Assembly (NCBI RefSeq): GCF_003254475.1
Contig: NZ_QFYQ01000001.1
Span: 372,001 to 436,000 of the forward strand
DNA length: 64,000 nucleotides
Origin: Phenylobacterium soli
GTDB taxonomy: Bacteria; Pseudomonadota; Alphaproteobacteria; Caulobacterales; Caulobacteraceae
Direction of reading: 5' to 3'
Shown: one piece after another, positions 16,422-26,349 of the stretch
Layout of the letters: every line of letters begins with the position of its first letter
Position numbering within the stretch: position 1 is the first letter of the stretch
Notes under the pieces: generated by a model
What the model was told of the DNA's origin: nothing
The model's database searches: none
Seen by the model: the letters and a program-made list of their open reading frames with translations, nothing else
Program-made: the position numbers and the translations under genes

Positions 16422-17231
16422 TCAGCCGAACCGCTGGTTGAGGTTCGCCAGGCCCTCCGCCCCCGCCGCCCAGGCGCTGGCCTCGCCGGTGGCGATGAAG
16501 GCGGCGGCCGCCTTGGCGAGCGGCGCGTAGGCGGCCCGGAACGGCGCGGTGGCCGAGCTGAGACGCCGCACGCCCAGCGCCTGCAGGCGCTCCGCGTTCG
16601 CCATCCCCGGCAGCAGCATGATGTTCATCGGCAGGGCGATGGCGTCGGCCAGGCGGCCGATCAGATCCTCGTCCTTGGGTCCCGGGACGAAGAAGCCGTC
16701 GGCCCCGGCGTCCTTGTAGCGCTCGGCCCGCTGCACGACTTCCGTATAGGCCGCGTGACCCTCGGCGAGGCCCTTCAGATACACATCAGTGCGGGCGTTG
16801 ATGAACAGCGGCAGGCCGGCGGCGTCGGCCGCCTTGCGGGCGGCGGTGATCTTCCTGGCGTGCAGCGCCGGATCGCGCCTGCCGTCCTCGAGGTTTATCC
16901 CGACCGCGCCGGCCCCGATCACTGCGGCGATCACCTCGGCCAGTTCACCGAGGTCGTCGGTGTAGCCGCCCTCGATGTCGGCGGTCAGCGGCTTGTCGCC
17001 CACCGCTCGCGCGGCGGCCTCGATGGTCGCCAGCAGGCGTTCGCGCGGCAGGGCGTCGCCGTCCGGATATCCATGGGCCCAGGCCACGGCCGCCGAGGAG
17101 GTGGCCACCGCCTTGGCTCCCGCGTCCGCCAGGATGGCCGCGCTGGCGCCGTCCCAGGCGTTGGGCAGCACCAGGATCTCGGCCCCGGTGTGCAGCTTGC
17201 GGAACGCCTCCGCCTTGTCCTTCTGGCTCAT
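16422..17231 (-). CDS. Isocitrate lyase/PEP mutase family enzyme
   Basis: A 269-residue TIM-barrel enzyme of the PEP mutase/isocitrate lyase superfamily. The ATG at 17231 has GGAGGG 3 bases upstream; an open frame reaches 18506 only because it runs antisense through recF. Motifs: LPNAWDGASAAILADAGAKA, ADIEGGYTDD, GINLEDGRRD (Mg-binding acidic residues) and INARTDVYL. The KKCGH-type loop of isocitrate and methylisocitrate lyases is not present, so this is not PrpB. Oxaloacetate decarboxylase- or phosphonopyruvate-type activity is possible. It is divergent from recF across 111 bases. Confidence 0.85.
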   Translation of the reverse strand: MSQKDKAEAFRKLHTGAEILVLPNAWDGASAAILADAGAKAVATSSAAVAWAHGYPDGDALPRERLLATIEAAARAVGDKPLTADIEGGYTDDLGELAEVIAAVIGAGAVGINLEDGRRDPALHARKITAARKAADAAGLPLFINARTDVYLKGLAEGHAAYTEVVQRAERYKDAGADGFFVPGPKDEDLIGRLADAIALPMNIMLLPGMANAERLQALGVRRLSSATAPFRAAYAPLAKAAAAFIATGEASAWAAGAEGLANLNQRFG

Positions 17232-17342
17232 GATCCCTCCGAACCTTCCAAGCTTCGCCTGAAGACGGAGATATAGGGGCTCGTGTGACATCCGCTCGCC
17301 GGATGCGGACATCGACGTGCGAAACCCTGTAAGACCCATCCC

Positions 17343-18476
17343 GTGCGAACGGCCCTCACCCGCCTGACCCTGACCAACTTCCGGTCCTACGAGGCGGCAG
17401 AGCTCGCGATGACGGGCGCGCCGGTGTTCCTGGTGGGGCCGAACGGGGCCGGCAAGACCAATCTCCTGGAGGCCGTGAGCCTGCTGACGCCCGGCCGCGG
17501 CCTGCGTGGATCGAGCCTCGCCGAGGTGGGCCGCCGGCTTCCCGGCGAGACGCGTGGCCGGGCCTGGGCGGTGGCCGCCACCGTCGCCGCCGACGGCGAG
17601 GAGACGCGCATCGGCACCGGAGTCGCCGAAGCCGGCGCGAGCCGGCGCACCGTCCGGCTGGAGGGCGAGAGCGTGCCGCCCGGGCGGCTGGCCGAGCACA
17701 TCCGCCAGGTCTGGCTCACCCCGGCGCAGGACCGGCTGTTCCTCGAGGGGGCCGGCGACCGGCGGCGGTTCTTCGACCGGCTGGTGTTCGCCGGCCTGCC
17801 GCGGCACGCCGCGCACGCCCAGGCCTATGAGAAGGCGATGCGCGAGCGGATGCGCCTGCTGACGGAGGGCCCGGCCGACGCGGCGTGGCTGGACGCGCTC
17901 GAGGCGCGGCTCGCCGAGGCCGGCGCCCTGATGGCCGAGGCCCGCGCACGCACCCTCTCGGCCCTGCAGTCCGAGATCGAGAGCCGCGGCGAGCGGCCCT
18001 TTCCCCAGGCCCGCCTGTCGCTCACCGGCGAGTGGGAGCAGATGGCCGGCGCCGGGGCCGACCTGGCCGAGATCGAGGCGCGTCTGGCGACAGCCCTGAG
18101 GACCGCCCGTGACCGCGACGCCGCGGCCGGCCGGGCGCTGACCGGCCCGCACCGCGGGGATCTCGCCGTCACCCACCTGGAGAAGGATCGCCCGGCCGCG
18201 GAGTGCTCCACCGGCGAGCAGAAGGCGCTGATCCTCAACCTCGTCCTCGCCCAGGCCGCGCGCCTGGCGCGCACGCCGGCCGATCCCGGCCCGATCCTCC
18301 TGCTCGACGAGGTCGCGGCCCACCTCGACGCCCGCCGCCGCGGCGCCCTCTTCGACGAGATCGAAGCCCTCGGCCTTCAGGCCTTCCTCACCGGCGCCGA
18401 CGAGCACCTCTTCGAGGGCATCGCCGGCCGGGCCCAGGGCGTGAAGGTGGAAGGCGCCGAGCTGACGCCGATCTGA
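17343..18476 (+). CDS. recF: DNA replication and repair protein RecF
   Basis: A 377-residue SMC-like ATPase that helps load RecA at gapped DNA through RecOR. Seen directly: [12 protein letters not shown] at the start, Walker [18 protein letters not shown] (~residue 37), ABC-like signature [17 protein letters not shown] and Walker [14 protein letters not shown] near the end, all in order. The start codon is GTG. In many bacteria dnaN-recF-gyrB are contiguous; here no dnaN precedes it and gyrB lies 11 kb away on the other strand. Confidence 0.95.
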   Translation: MRTALTRLTLTNFRSYEAAELAMTGAPVFLVGPNGAGKTNLLEAVSLLTPGRGLRGSSLAEVGRRLPGETRGRAWAVAATVAADGEETRIGTGVAEAGASRRTVRLEGESVPPGRLAEHIRQVWLTPAQDRLFLEGAGDRRRFFDRLVFAGLPRHAAHAQAYEKAMRERMRLLTEGPADAAWLDALEARLAEAGALMAEARARTLSALQSEIESRGERPFPQARLSLTGEWEQMAGAGADLAEIEARLATALRTARDRDAAAGRALTGPHRGDLAVTHLEKDRPAAECSTGEQKALILNLVLAQAARLARTPADPGPILLLDEVAAHLDARRRGALFDEIEALGLQAFLTGADEHLFEGIAGRAQGVKVEGAELTPI

Positions 18477-18569
18477 GCGGCTACGCCCTGGCGAGCTGAG
18501 GCGCATCGGCCCGCGCTCACCCTAGGTTATCAACGTCAACTTGCCGCAGTTAACCAGCGCGTCAACGAC

Positions 18570-18587
18570 CTTGACGTAAACGGCAAG
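18570..18587. promoter_or_regulatory. Palindromic operator upstream of the MerR gene
   Basis: CTTGACGTAAACGGCAAG is an inverted repeat of form CTTGnCGTnnACGnCAAG, 53 bases before the MerR start codon. A TTGACG inside it (18571-18576) could be a -35 box with TTTAGG at 18594-18599 after 17 bases, so bound protein would cover the promoter. MerR-type regulators of acyl-CoA catabolism (LiuR group) bind palindromes with an ACGT-centred core of this kind. Confidence 0.6.
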
Positions 18588-18640
18588 CAGGGCTTTAGGT
18601 TGACGCCGTAAGAATAACCCGCATCACCGGGAGGAAGCCC

Positions 18641-19108
18641 ATGATCGCCGACCTGCGCCGGCCCCATCGTTCCTATACGATCCGCCAGCTCTGCCTTGAG
18701 TTCAAATGCACCCCGCGCGCCCTGCGCTTCTATGAGGACAAGGGGCTGCTGGCTCCAGCGCGCGAGGGGCTCAACCGCGTCTACAACTACAAGGACCGCG
18801 CCCGGCTGCAGCTGATCCTGCAGGGCAAGCGCGTGGGCCTTTCGCTGGCCGAGATCGGCGAGATCCTCGACCTCTACGAAGCCGACGAGAACGGCGCCCA
18901 GCAGGCCGCCAAGTCGCTGCGCAAGTTCCGCGAGCGGATCGTCGCCCTGGAACGCCAGAAGGTCGACATCGACGAACAGATCGCCCAGCTGCAGCGCGGC
19001 GTCGAGGCGATGGAAAAGCGCCTGGAGACCAGCCGCCCGGACCTCATGCCGCGCGCCGAGGCCTACGACCAGGCGATGCGGCGCCAGCTGGACGGCGTCG
19101 AACACTGA
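18641..19108 (+). CDS. MerR-family transcriptional regulator
   Basis: A 155-residue regulator. Residues ~12-80 are a winged helix-turn-helix (YTIRQLCLEFKCTPRALRFY, EDKGLLAPAREGLNRVY). A long coiled coil follows (AKSLRKFRERIVALERQKVD...EQIAQLQRGVEAMEKRL) that forms the usual antiparallel dimer. No effector-binding cysteines are seen, so it is not a metal sensor. It begins with a good GGGAGGA site and ends 119 bases before the acyl-CoA dehydrogenase gene. The neighbourhood and the operator suggest control of fatty-acid or branched-chain acyl-CoA breakdown genes. Confidence 0.9.
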   Translation: MIADLRRPHRSYTIRQLCLEFKCTPRALRFYEDKGLLAPAREGLNRVYNYKDRARLQLILQGKRVGLSLAEIGEILDLYEADENGAQQAAKSLRKFRERIVALERQKVDIDEQIAQLQRGVEAMEKRLETSRPDLMPRAEAYDQAMRRQLDGVEH

Positions 19109-19227
19109 GCCCGGACCAAGCGGGGCACTAGGCCGCAGGCCGCTTCGGCTGGTATTCGTCCGACGCACTGACCCAAGGGGATGGCCGCCGCGCGCGGCCA
19201 CCCCGAGGGCTCGCCACCGGAGCGTCC

Positions 19228-21015
19228 ATGACCTACCAGCCCCCCGTTCGCGACCACCTGTTCGTCCTCAAGGACCTGCTGAAGCTCGACCGCTACGCCA
19301 ACCTGCCGGCTTTCGCGGACGCGTCGATGGACACCGTCGAGCAGATCCTGGACGAGGCGGCGAAGTTCACCGCCGAGGTGCTGGCCCCGCTCAATCCGGT
19401 CGGCGACAAGCAGGGCTGCACCTGGAACCCCGACTTCACGGTCACCACGCCGAAAGGCTTCAAGGACGCCTACAAGGCCCTGGTGGAAGGCGGCTGGCCG
19501 GGCCTCGGCTCCGAGCCCGCCTATGGCGGCCAGGGCCTGCCGCACGTGGTCAACCTCGCCTTCTCGGAGATGAGCTCCTCGGCGAACATGGCCTTTTCCA
19601 TGTACCCGGGTCTGACCCACGGCGCCTATTCGGCGATCCTGGCGGGCGGCTCCGACGAGCAGAAGAACCTCTACCTGCCGAAGCTCGCCTCGTTCGAGTG
19701 GGGCGGCACCATGAATCTCACCGAGCCGCATTGCGGCACCGACCTCGGGCTCCTGCGCACCAAGGCGGTCCCGCAGGCTGACGGGACCTACCGGATCTCA
19801 GGGCAAAAGATCTGGATCTCCGGCGGCGAGCAGGACCTGACCGAGAACATCGTCCACCTGGTGCTGGCCCGGATCGAGGGGGCGCCGGCCGGCACCCGCG
19901 GCATCAGCCTTTTCATCGTGCCGAAGTTCATCCCCGACGCCGACGGCAAGCCCGGCCTGCGCAATTCGGTGAAGTGCCTGGGCCTCGAAGAGAAGATGGG
20001 CATCCACGGCAACGCCACCTGCGTGATCAGCCACGAGGAGGCGACCGGCTGGCTGATCGGCGAGGAGAACCGCGGCCTCGCCCTGATGTTCGTGATGATG
20101 AACGAGGCGCGCCTCGGGGTCGGACTCCAGGGCCTCGCCCAGGCCGAGGCGGCCTACCAGGCCGCCGCCCAGTTCGCCAGGGAGCGCCTGCAGGGCCGCT
20201 CGCTGACCGGCCCGAAGAACCCCGACGGCCCGGCCGATCCGATCATCGTCCACCCGGATGTGCGGCGGATGCTGCTGGACAGCCGGGCGATCATCGAGGG
20301 CGGCCGCGCCTTCCTGTTCTGGACCGCCCTGCACGGCGATCTCGCCCAGGCCAGCCCCGACGAGGCGGTGCGCCAGAAGGGCCACGACTACATGGCCCTG
20401 ATGACGCCGGTGCTGAAGGCCTTCCTGACCGACCGCGGCTTCAGGGTCTGTTCCGACGCCATGCAGGTGCACGGCGGCTCGGGCTTCACCGAGCACTTCC
20501 CCGCCAGCCAGTACCTGCGCGACGTGCGCATCGCCCTGATCTACGAGGGGGCCAACGGCGTCCAGGCGCTGGACCTCGTGGGCCGCAAGCTGGCGGCCGA
20601 CGGCGGCCGGGCGGTGATGACCTTCTTCGCCGAGATCGACGCCTTCGTCGAAGCCCACGCCGGCGACGACAAGCTCGCGCCCTACGCCGGGCCGCTGGCA
20701 ACGGCCAAGGCCCAGCTGCAGGAGGCCACCATGTGGCTGATGCAGAACGGCCTCGCCAATCCCGACAACGCCGGCGCCGCCTCTACCGACTACCTGCACC
20801 TCTTCGGCCTGACGGCGCTGGCCTACATGTGGGCGCTGACCGCCGAGACCGCCCAGGCGGCGATCGCCGGCGGCGCGAGCGATCCGATCTACGCCGAGAA
20901 GCTGACGGTCGGACGCTACTACATGGAGCGGGTCCTGCCCGACACCGCCGCCCACCTCGCCAAGCTGAAGACCGGCGCCGAGCTCCTGATGGCCCTCCCA
21001 GCGGAGGCGTTCTGA
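19228..21015 (+). CDS. Acyl-CoA dehydrogenase with C-terminal extension (DmdC-like)
   Basis: A 595-residue FAD enzyme that oxidises an acyl-CoA to the 2-enoyl-CoA. It is longer than the ~380-residue classical type and matches the large group that includes 3-methylmercaptopropionyl-CoA dehydrogenase. Visible motifs: MNLTEPHCGTDLGLL, ISGQKIWISGGEQD, DAMQVHGGSGFTEHFPASQY and IYEGANGVQALDLVGRKL, whose YEG Glu is the likely catalytic base. The C-terminal ~120 residues form the extra helical domain. The substrate is not fixed by sequence. The stop codon overlaps the start of the OsmC gene (TGATG), so the two are co-translated. Confidence 0.93.
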   Translation: MTYQPPVRDHLFVLKDLLKLDRYANLPAFADASMDTVEQILDEAAKFTAEVLAPLNPVGDKQGCTWNPDFTVTTPKGFKDAYKALVEGGWPGLGSEPAYGGQGLPHVVNLAFSEMSSSANMAFSMYPGLTHGAYSAILAGGSDEQKNLYLPKLASFEWGGTMNLTEPHCGTDLGLLRTKAVPQADGTYRISGQKIWISGGEQDLTENIVHLVLARIEGAPAGTRGISLFIVPKFIPDADGKPGLRNSVKCLGLEEKMGIHGNATCVISHEEATGWLIGEENRGLALMFVMMNEARLGVGLQGLAQAEAAYQAAAQFARERLQGRSLTGPKNPDGPADPIIVHPDVRRMLLDSRAIIEGGRAFLFWTALHGDLAQASPDEAVRQKGHDYMALMTPVLKAFLTDRGFRVCSDAMQVHGGSGFTEHFPASQYLRDVRIALIYEGANGVQALDLVGRKLAADGGRAVMTFFAEIDAFVEAHAGDDKLAPYAGPLATAKAQLQEATMWLMQNGLANPDNAGAASTDYLHLFGLTALAYMWALTAETAQAAIAGGASDPIYAEKLTVGRYYMERVLPDTAAHLAKLKTGAELLMALPAEAF

Positions 21016-21488
21016 TGGCGAGCTATCGCGCCACCACCGACTGGACGCTGCAGGCGAGCCCCGAGGACTTCCTGAAGGGCCGCTACGGTCGCGGCCATAC
21101 GCTCAGCTTCGGCTCGGGCGTCGAGGTGCCGGGCACCGCCTCGCACCACGTGGTCGGCAACAAGTGGGCCGCGCCCAACGCCGTCGACCCGGAGGAGATG
21201 CTCGTCGGCTCGCTCTCCACCTGCCACATGCTGACCTTCCTGCATAAGGCGCGCGAGGCCGGCTTCGTGGTCGAACGCTACGTGGACGAAGCGGTGGGGG
21301 TGATGGAAAAGACGCCGGAGGGCCGCATGGCGGTCACGCGGGTGACCCTGCGCCCCGCCATCTCCTATGCCGGCCGCGCCCCGAGCGCCGAGGAAAGCGA
21401 GCACCTGCACCACTTGGCCCACGAGGAATGCTTCATCGCCAATTCGGTGAAGACGGAGGTGGTGGTGGAAGAGCGCGAGCCGGCCTGA
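21015..21488 (+). CDS. OsmC-family protein
   Basis: A 157-residue protein of the OsmC/Ohr superfamily, thiol peroxidases that reduce organic hydroperoxides. Both conserved cysteine sites are seen: STCHMLTFLHKARE and EECFIANSVKTEVVV. The ATG overlaps the last base of the acyl-CoA dehydrogenase stop codon. It more closely resembles the OsmC-like group than Ohr, but this is a judgement from motif style. Coupling to an acyl-CoA dehydrogenase may reflect removal of peroxides made during flavin oxidation or from lipids. Confidence 0.87.
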   Translation: MASYRATTDWTLQASPEDFLKGRYGRGHTLSFGSGVEVPGTASHHVVGNKWAAPNAVDPEEMLVGSLSTCHMLTFLHKAREAGFVVERYVDEAVGVMEKTPEGRMAVTRVTLRPAISYAGRAPSAEESEHLHHLAHEECFIANSVKTEVVVEEREPA

Positions 21489-21514
21489 GACGGGTGGCGC
21501 CTGTTCGGACGCGG

Positions 21515-21928
21515 CTAGGTCGTCCGCAGAATACCGCGCAGCCTGGCCTCGAGCGCTGCGGCGTCCTTGAGCTCGCATTCCCAGAGGGTCTCGACCCGCC
21601 AGCCAGCCGCTTGCAGCGCCTCGCGGCTGCGAGCGTCGCGGGCGCGGTTACGCTCGACCTTGGCCACCCAATAATCGCGGTTGGCCTTGGGCACCCGGGC
21701 CCCCCGGGCGCAGTCGTGGCCGTGCCAGAAGCAGCCGTGGACGAACAGCGTCAGCCGTCGCCCCGGCATGACGATGTCCGGATGGCCCGGCAGGTCCTTG
21801 CGATGCAGGCGGTAGCGCGCCCCGAGCCGCGTCAGCGCCCGCCGCACGGCGAGCTCGGGCGAGGTGTCCTTGCCCTTCACCCGGCGCATCACCGCCGAGC
21901 GCTTCTCCGGCGGATAGACGTCGCTCAC
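21515..21928 (-). CDS. vsr: Very short patch repair endonuclease
   Basis: A 137-residue Vsr endonuclease that nicks next to T in T:G mismatches made by deamination of 5-methylcytosine. Family motifs: RRVKGKDTSPELAVRRAL, LPGHPDIVMPGRRLTLFVHG (acidic catalytic Asp), CFWHGHDC (zinc ligands) and NRDYWVAKVERNRARD. The length is normal. It shares a strand with a cytosine-5 methyltransferase 1.2 kb away (23105-24241), with cysK between. Its stop is 26 bases from the convergent OsmC gene. Confidence 0.93.
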   Translation of the reverse strand: MSDVYPPEKRSAVMRRVKGKDTSPELAVRRALTRLGARYRLHRKDLPGHPDIVMPGRRLTLFVHGCFWHGHDCARGARVPKANRDYWVAKVERNRARDARSREALQAAGWRVETLWECELKDAAALEARLRGILRTT

Positions 21929-21944
21929 CGCCCCCCTCCCCCGA

Positions 21945-21975
21945 CCTCTCCCTTCTCGCCGCGCGAGGGGAGAGG
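21945..21975. repeat. Hairpin repeat after cysK
   Basis: CCTCTCCC...GGGAGAGG outer arms (21945-21952, 21968-21975) enclose CTCGC-CGC-GCGAG (21955-21967) with a TT bulge, a strong stem. It sits 9 bases downstream of the cysK stop on the minus strand. The CCTCTCCC/GGGAGAGG text is typical of short extragenic repeats in alphaproteobacteria and probably also ends cysK transcripts. Confidence 0.6.
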
Positions 21976-21983
21976 ACGCAGGA

Positions 21984-22973
<990 letters not shown>

Positions 22974-22987
22974 GGAACGGGACCTCT

Positions 22988-23020
22988 GGAAAACCTGCTG
23001 GGAAACCTGCTGGGAAAACA
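22988..23020. repeat. Short tandem repeats upstream of cysK
   Basis: Two near-identical 12-13-base units GGAAAACCTGCTG and GGAAACCTGCTG, then a third partial unit GGAAAACAG, lie just upstream of the cysK start. Such direct repeats could bind a regulator of sulfur assimilation, but no regulator is identified here. Confidence 0.5.
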
Positions 23021-23104
23021 GCCCTTCGTGTCCGGCGAACCTAAGACTTCCTGAGGCGAATGGAAGGGCGCGTACGTGGCGCCGCCCCCAGCTTTTCTAA
23101 ACGC

Positions 23105-24241
23105 CTATTCGGCGGCGATGGCGGCAGGCGCGGCGAGCAGCGGCTCGAGGATGGTTTCGGCCAGCCAGCGGACCACCGGCGCCGCCACCCCGTCGCCGGC
23201 GACGTGCAACCCGGCCGTGGCCGACTTCGGCAGCACATAGGCGTCGGGCAGGCCCATCAGTCGGGCCGCCTCGCGCGGGGTGAGGAGGCGGGTGCGGACC
23301 TGACCCTGGTCGACGACGACGATGACCTGGCGCGAGGAGCCGCCGCGGGGCGTGCGCAGGCAGCCCGCCAGGCCGTCGAGGCGAACCTCGGCCCGTTGCA
23401 CCTTGGCCCCGTTCTCGATGCGCATCCGCCGGAAGACCCCGCCCACCGTCCGTTCGCCCCGGGCGCGGGCGGCCTCCAGGCGGGCGCGGTGGAGGGGCGA
23501 CATCAGCGCCAGCCAGCGGTCCGTGCGGTCCGGCGGGTGCCAGGCGACGGCGGCGTCGTCCTCCAGGATGGCCGCGAGGTCGGCGTTCCGGGCCGGCGGC
23601 GCCGGGCACGCCCAGTCGATCCAGCGCCCGGCGAGGTGGGGCGGCAGGCGCCCGGCCGCGGCGCGTACCGCGCGGGTGCGCCAGGGGCTGTCGCCGACGA
23701 GGGCGGCGGGGATCGGATCGCGCGTCGCGATGATGAAGACCCTGGGGCGCGACTGCGGGGTGAAGGCGGCGGCGTCGATCTCCAGCGCGCCGAAGCGATA
23801 GCCCTGGGAGGCGAGCGCCTCGCCTACCGCCGCGAAATCGGCGCCGCCGTGCGAGGTGAGCAGGCCCGAGACGTTCTCGATGACGATGGTCCGCGGCCCG
23901 CGCCCTTCGGCGCCCAGCGCCTCCATCAGCCGCCAGAAGCCGTAGAAGGCGGAGGAGCGGCCGCCCGCGAGGCCCGCGCGCGCGCCGGCGAGGCTGAAGT
24001 CCTGGCAGGGGCTCGACGCCCAGGCGACGTCGGCCTGGCCCGGCAGGTCGGCCACGCCCAGCCGCCAGACGTCGCCTTCCCGCAGATGGTCGGCGGCGTC
24101 GGTGAAGTTGGCGCGGTAGGTCGCCGCCTTCACCGGATCGAAGTCGTTGGCGAACAGGCACGACCAGCGCGGCCCGAGGCCCACGCGGGCCATGCCGCCG
24201 CCGGCGAAGAATTCGTAGAAGGTGAAGGGCCCGCGACTCAC
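23105..24241 (-). CDS. dcm: DNA (cytosine-5-)-methyltransferase
   Basis: A 378-residue 5-methylcytosine methyltransferase. Motif I is FYEFFAGGGMARVGLG, motif IV holds the catalytic cysteine in SSPCQDFSLAG, motif VI is VIENVSGLL, motif VIII is QSRPRVFII, and the C-terminal motif X-like SGLHVAGDGVAAPVVRWLA is seen as AGLHVAGDGVAAPVV. The target recognition region (~residues 170-290) is long and not recognised. No restriction endonuclease is adjacent; the vsr gene is nearby, so the pair looks like a solitary Dcm/Vsr system. Target sequence unknown. Confidence 0.92.
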   Translation of the reverse strand: MSRGPFTFYEFFAGGGMARVGLGPRWSCLFANDFDPVKAATYRANFTDAADHLREGDVWRLGVADLPGQADVAWASSPCQDFSLAGARAGLAGGRSSAFYGFWRLMEALGAEGRGPRTIVIENVSGLLTSHGGADFAAVGEALASQGYRFGALEIDAAAFTPQSRPRVFIIATRDPIPAALVGDSPWRTRAVRAAAGRLPPHLAGRWIDWACPAPPARNADLAAILEDDAAVAWHPPDRTDRWLALMSPLHRARLEAARARGERTVGGVFRRMRIENGAKVQRAEVRLDGLAGCLRTPRGGSSRQVIVVVDQGQVRTRLLTPREAARLMGLPDAYVLPKSATAGLHVAGDGVAAPVVRWLAETILEPLLAAPAAIAAE

Positions 24242-24262
24242 GGGCTCAGCGTACGCGAGCGA

Positions 24263-24394
24263 TCAGCCCTTGCCGATCTCCAGCGTCGGAATCTGTTCAC
24301 GCGCGCTGGCGCTGTCGCCATGCGCCGTCGGCAATGCACACCCCACGGCTATCGCGAGCGCCGCGATAGCCGCCACCAGCAGTTTGGGCGTCAT
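24263..24394 (-). CDS. Small secreted peptide (43 aa)
   Basis: A 43-residue frame with AGAGGGA ~7 bases before ATG 24394. Residues 1-25 form a signal-like hydrophobic stretch MTPKLLVAAIAALAIAVGCA with a possible lipobox (AVGC), followed by a short polar tail ending in IGKG. It is 21 bases downstream of the methyltransferase start, reading the same way. Codon third positions are mostly G/C. Too short to assign a family. Confidence 0.5.
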   Translation of the reverse strand: MTPKLLVAAIAALAIAVGCALPTAHGDSASAREQIPTLEIGKG

Positions 24395-24599
24395 AACGGG
24401 TCCCTCTTCCGTTCGCGCTTTCGCCCAGTTTCCGCCACGGGCCTTAACGGGCCGGAATCAAACAGGCTGAACGGTTCGTAAGCGCCTCCGAAGGACGAAC
24501 CCGGGGCCGCCATACCGACTCCTCGCTTGACCGGCCCCACCGTCAGGGCGGCAAATTGGGAGAAAGAACAAAGCGACAGCGCCTGAAGGGAGGCGATCC

Positions 24600-26339
24600 A
24601 TGGAACGAGCCTATGACTTGGTGGTCCGCGGCGGGACCGTCGTCGATGGCACGGGACAGCCGGGCTTCGAAGCCGACGTCGGTGTCAAGGACGGGCGCGT
24701 GGCGGCCGTCGGCAGGATCGCCGGCGCGGGCGCCGAGGAGATTGACGCCAAGGGCATGGTGGTCGCGCCGGGCTTCGTTGACGTCCACACCCACTACGAC
24801 GGCCAGGCCACCTGGGACGAGCGCATGCAGCCCTCGTCCTGGCACGGCGTCACGACGGTGATCATGGGCAACTGCGGCGTCGGCTTCGCGCCCTGCCGCC
24901 CCGAGGACCACGACCGGCTCGTCCGGCTGATGGAAGGCGTCGAGGACATCCCCTTCCCTGTGCTGAGCGCCGGCCTGCCGTGGAACTGGGAGAGCTATCC
25001 CGACTATCTCGACAGCCTCGCGCGCCGCAACTTCGACGTGGACATCGGCAGCCAGCTGCCGCACGCGGCGCTGCGCGTCTATGTGATGGGCGAGCGCGGC
25101 GCGAACCGCGAGCCGGCCACCGAGGCCGACATCCACGCCATGGCGGCGATCGCCAAGCGGGCGATGGAGGCCGGCGCGCTCGGCTTCTCCACCTCCCGCA
25201 CCCTGAACCACAAGACCTCCGACGGCCAGCCGACGCCGACCCTGACCGCCAGCGAGGACGAACTCACCGGCATCGCCATGGGCCTGGCCGCCGCCGGCCG
25301 CGGCGTGCTGCAGTTCGTCTCCGACTTCGCCGATCCGGAGGCGGAGTTCGACATGCTGCAGCGGATCGTCGAGCGCTCGGGGCGGCCGCTGTCGTTCTCG
25401 ATGGTGCAGAGCCCGCGCGACCCGGAGCAGTTCCGCTATCTTCTGGATCGCCTGGCCAAGGCCCACGCCAAGGGCCTGCCGATGAAGGCGCAGGCCGCCA
25501 GCCGGCCGGTGGGCGTGCTGTTCGGCTTCGAGCTGACGCTGAACCCGTTCAGCCAGCACCCGAGCTACCAGGCGATCAAGGACCTGCCGCTCGATCAGCG
25601 CGTGGCGCGCCTCTCCGACCCCGCCTACCGCGCCCGGCTGATGGCCGAGGAGGTGGAGCACGTGCGCGGCTTCGCCGGAACCCAGCCGCGGGCCTGGGAC
25701 AAGATGTTCCTCCTGGGATCGGAGCCGAACTACGAGCCGACGCCGGACCGGACGGTGGCCAACATCGCCGCCCAGCGGGGCCTGACGCCGGAGGAGGTCG
25801 CCCTCGACCACATGCTCTCCAACGGCGGGCGCGGCATGCTCTACTTGCCGTTCCTGAACTACGCCTGGTGCAATCTCGACCCGGCCTACGAAATGTTGAA
25901 CCATCCGCAGGTGGTGCCCGGCCTCTCGGACGGCGGGGCGCACGTCGGCATGATCTGCGACGGCTCCTTCCCGACCACCAACCTCGTCCACTGGACGCGC
26001 GACCGCACGCGCGGACCGAAGGTGAGCCTGGAGAAGATGATCAAGGCCCAGGCGCGAGACACGGCCGAACTGGTCGGGCTCTACGACCGCGGGATCCTGG
26101 CGCCCGGCTACCGCGCCGACCTCAACGTCATCGACTACGGACGGCTGAAGCTGAAGGCGCCGGAGGTGGCCTATGACCTGCCGACCGGCGGCCGCCGGCT
26201 GATCCAGCGGGTGGAGGGCTATGCGGCGACCATCGTCGCCGGCCAGGTGACCTATCGCGACGGCGAGCCCACCGGCGCCCTGCCCGGCCGGCTGCTACGC
26301 GGCGCCCAGACGACGCCCGCGGCGATGGCGGCGGAATAG
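24600..26339 (+). CDS. N-acyl-D-amino-acid deacylase family amidohydrolase
   Basis: A 579-residue metal-dependent hydrolase of the D-aminoacylase family. Residues 1-60 and the last ~60 form the composite beta sandwich ([13 protein letters not shown]), and the barrel begins with metal ligands DVHTHYDGQ. Further family marks are [11 protein letters not shown] and [20 protein letters not shown]. The substrate may be an N-acyl-D-amino acid or another amide; annotated members include enzymes with other substrates. It is directly followed (10 bases) by a TauD-like dioxygenase, so the two probably act in one pathway. AGGGAGG precedes the start. Confidence 0.88.
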   Translation: MERAYDLVVRGGTVVDGTGQPGFEADVGVKDGRVAAVGRIAGAGAEEIDAKGMVVAPGFVDVHTHYDGQATWDERMQPSSWHGVTTVIMGNCGVGFAPCRPEDHDRLVRLMEGVEDIPFPVLSAGLPWNWESYPDYLDSLARRNFDVDIGSQLPHAALRVYVMGERGANREPATEADIHAMAAIAKRAMEAGALGFSTSRTLNHKTSDGQPTPTLTASEDELTGIAMGLAAAGRGVLQFVSDFADPEAEFDMLQRIVERSGRPLSFSMVQSPRDPEQFRYLLDRLAKAHAKGLPMKAQAASRPVGVLFGFELTLNPFSQHPSYQAIKDLPLDQRVARLSDPAYRARLMAEEVEHVRGFAGTQPRAWDKMFLLGSEPNYEPTPDRTVANIAAQRGLTPEEVALDHMLSNGGRGMLYLPFLNYAWCNLDPAYEMLNHPQVVPGLSDGGAHVGMICDGSFPTTNLVHWTRDRTRGPKVSLEKMIKAQARDTAELVGLYDRGILAPGYRADLNVIDYGRLKLKAPEVAYDLPTGGRRLIQRVEGYAATIVAGQVTYRDGEPTGALPGRLLRGAQTTPAAMAAE

Positions 26340-26349
26340 GGAGAGGCCC

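Noticed and set aside
13475..16441. A 988-residue open frame on the plus strand
   Set aside because: It runs antisense to polA and shows no domain.
16422..17231. PrpB (methylisocitrate lyase)
   Set aside because: The KKCGH-type catalytic loop is missing, so the general family name is used.
16422..18506. A 694-residue protein fusing the PEP-mutase-family enzyme to an N-terminal extension
   Set aside because: The extension is antisense to recF, and ATG 17231 with GGAGGG gives a normal-length enzyme.
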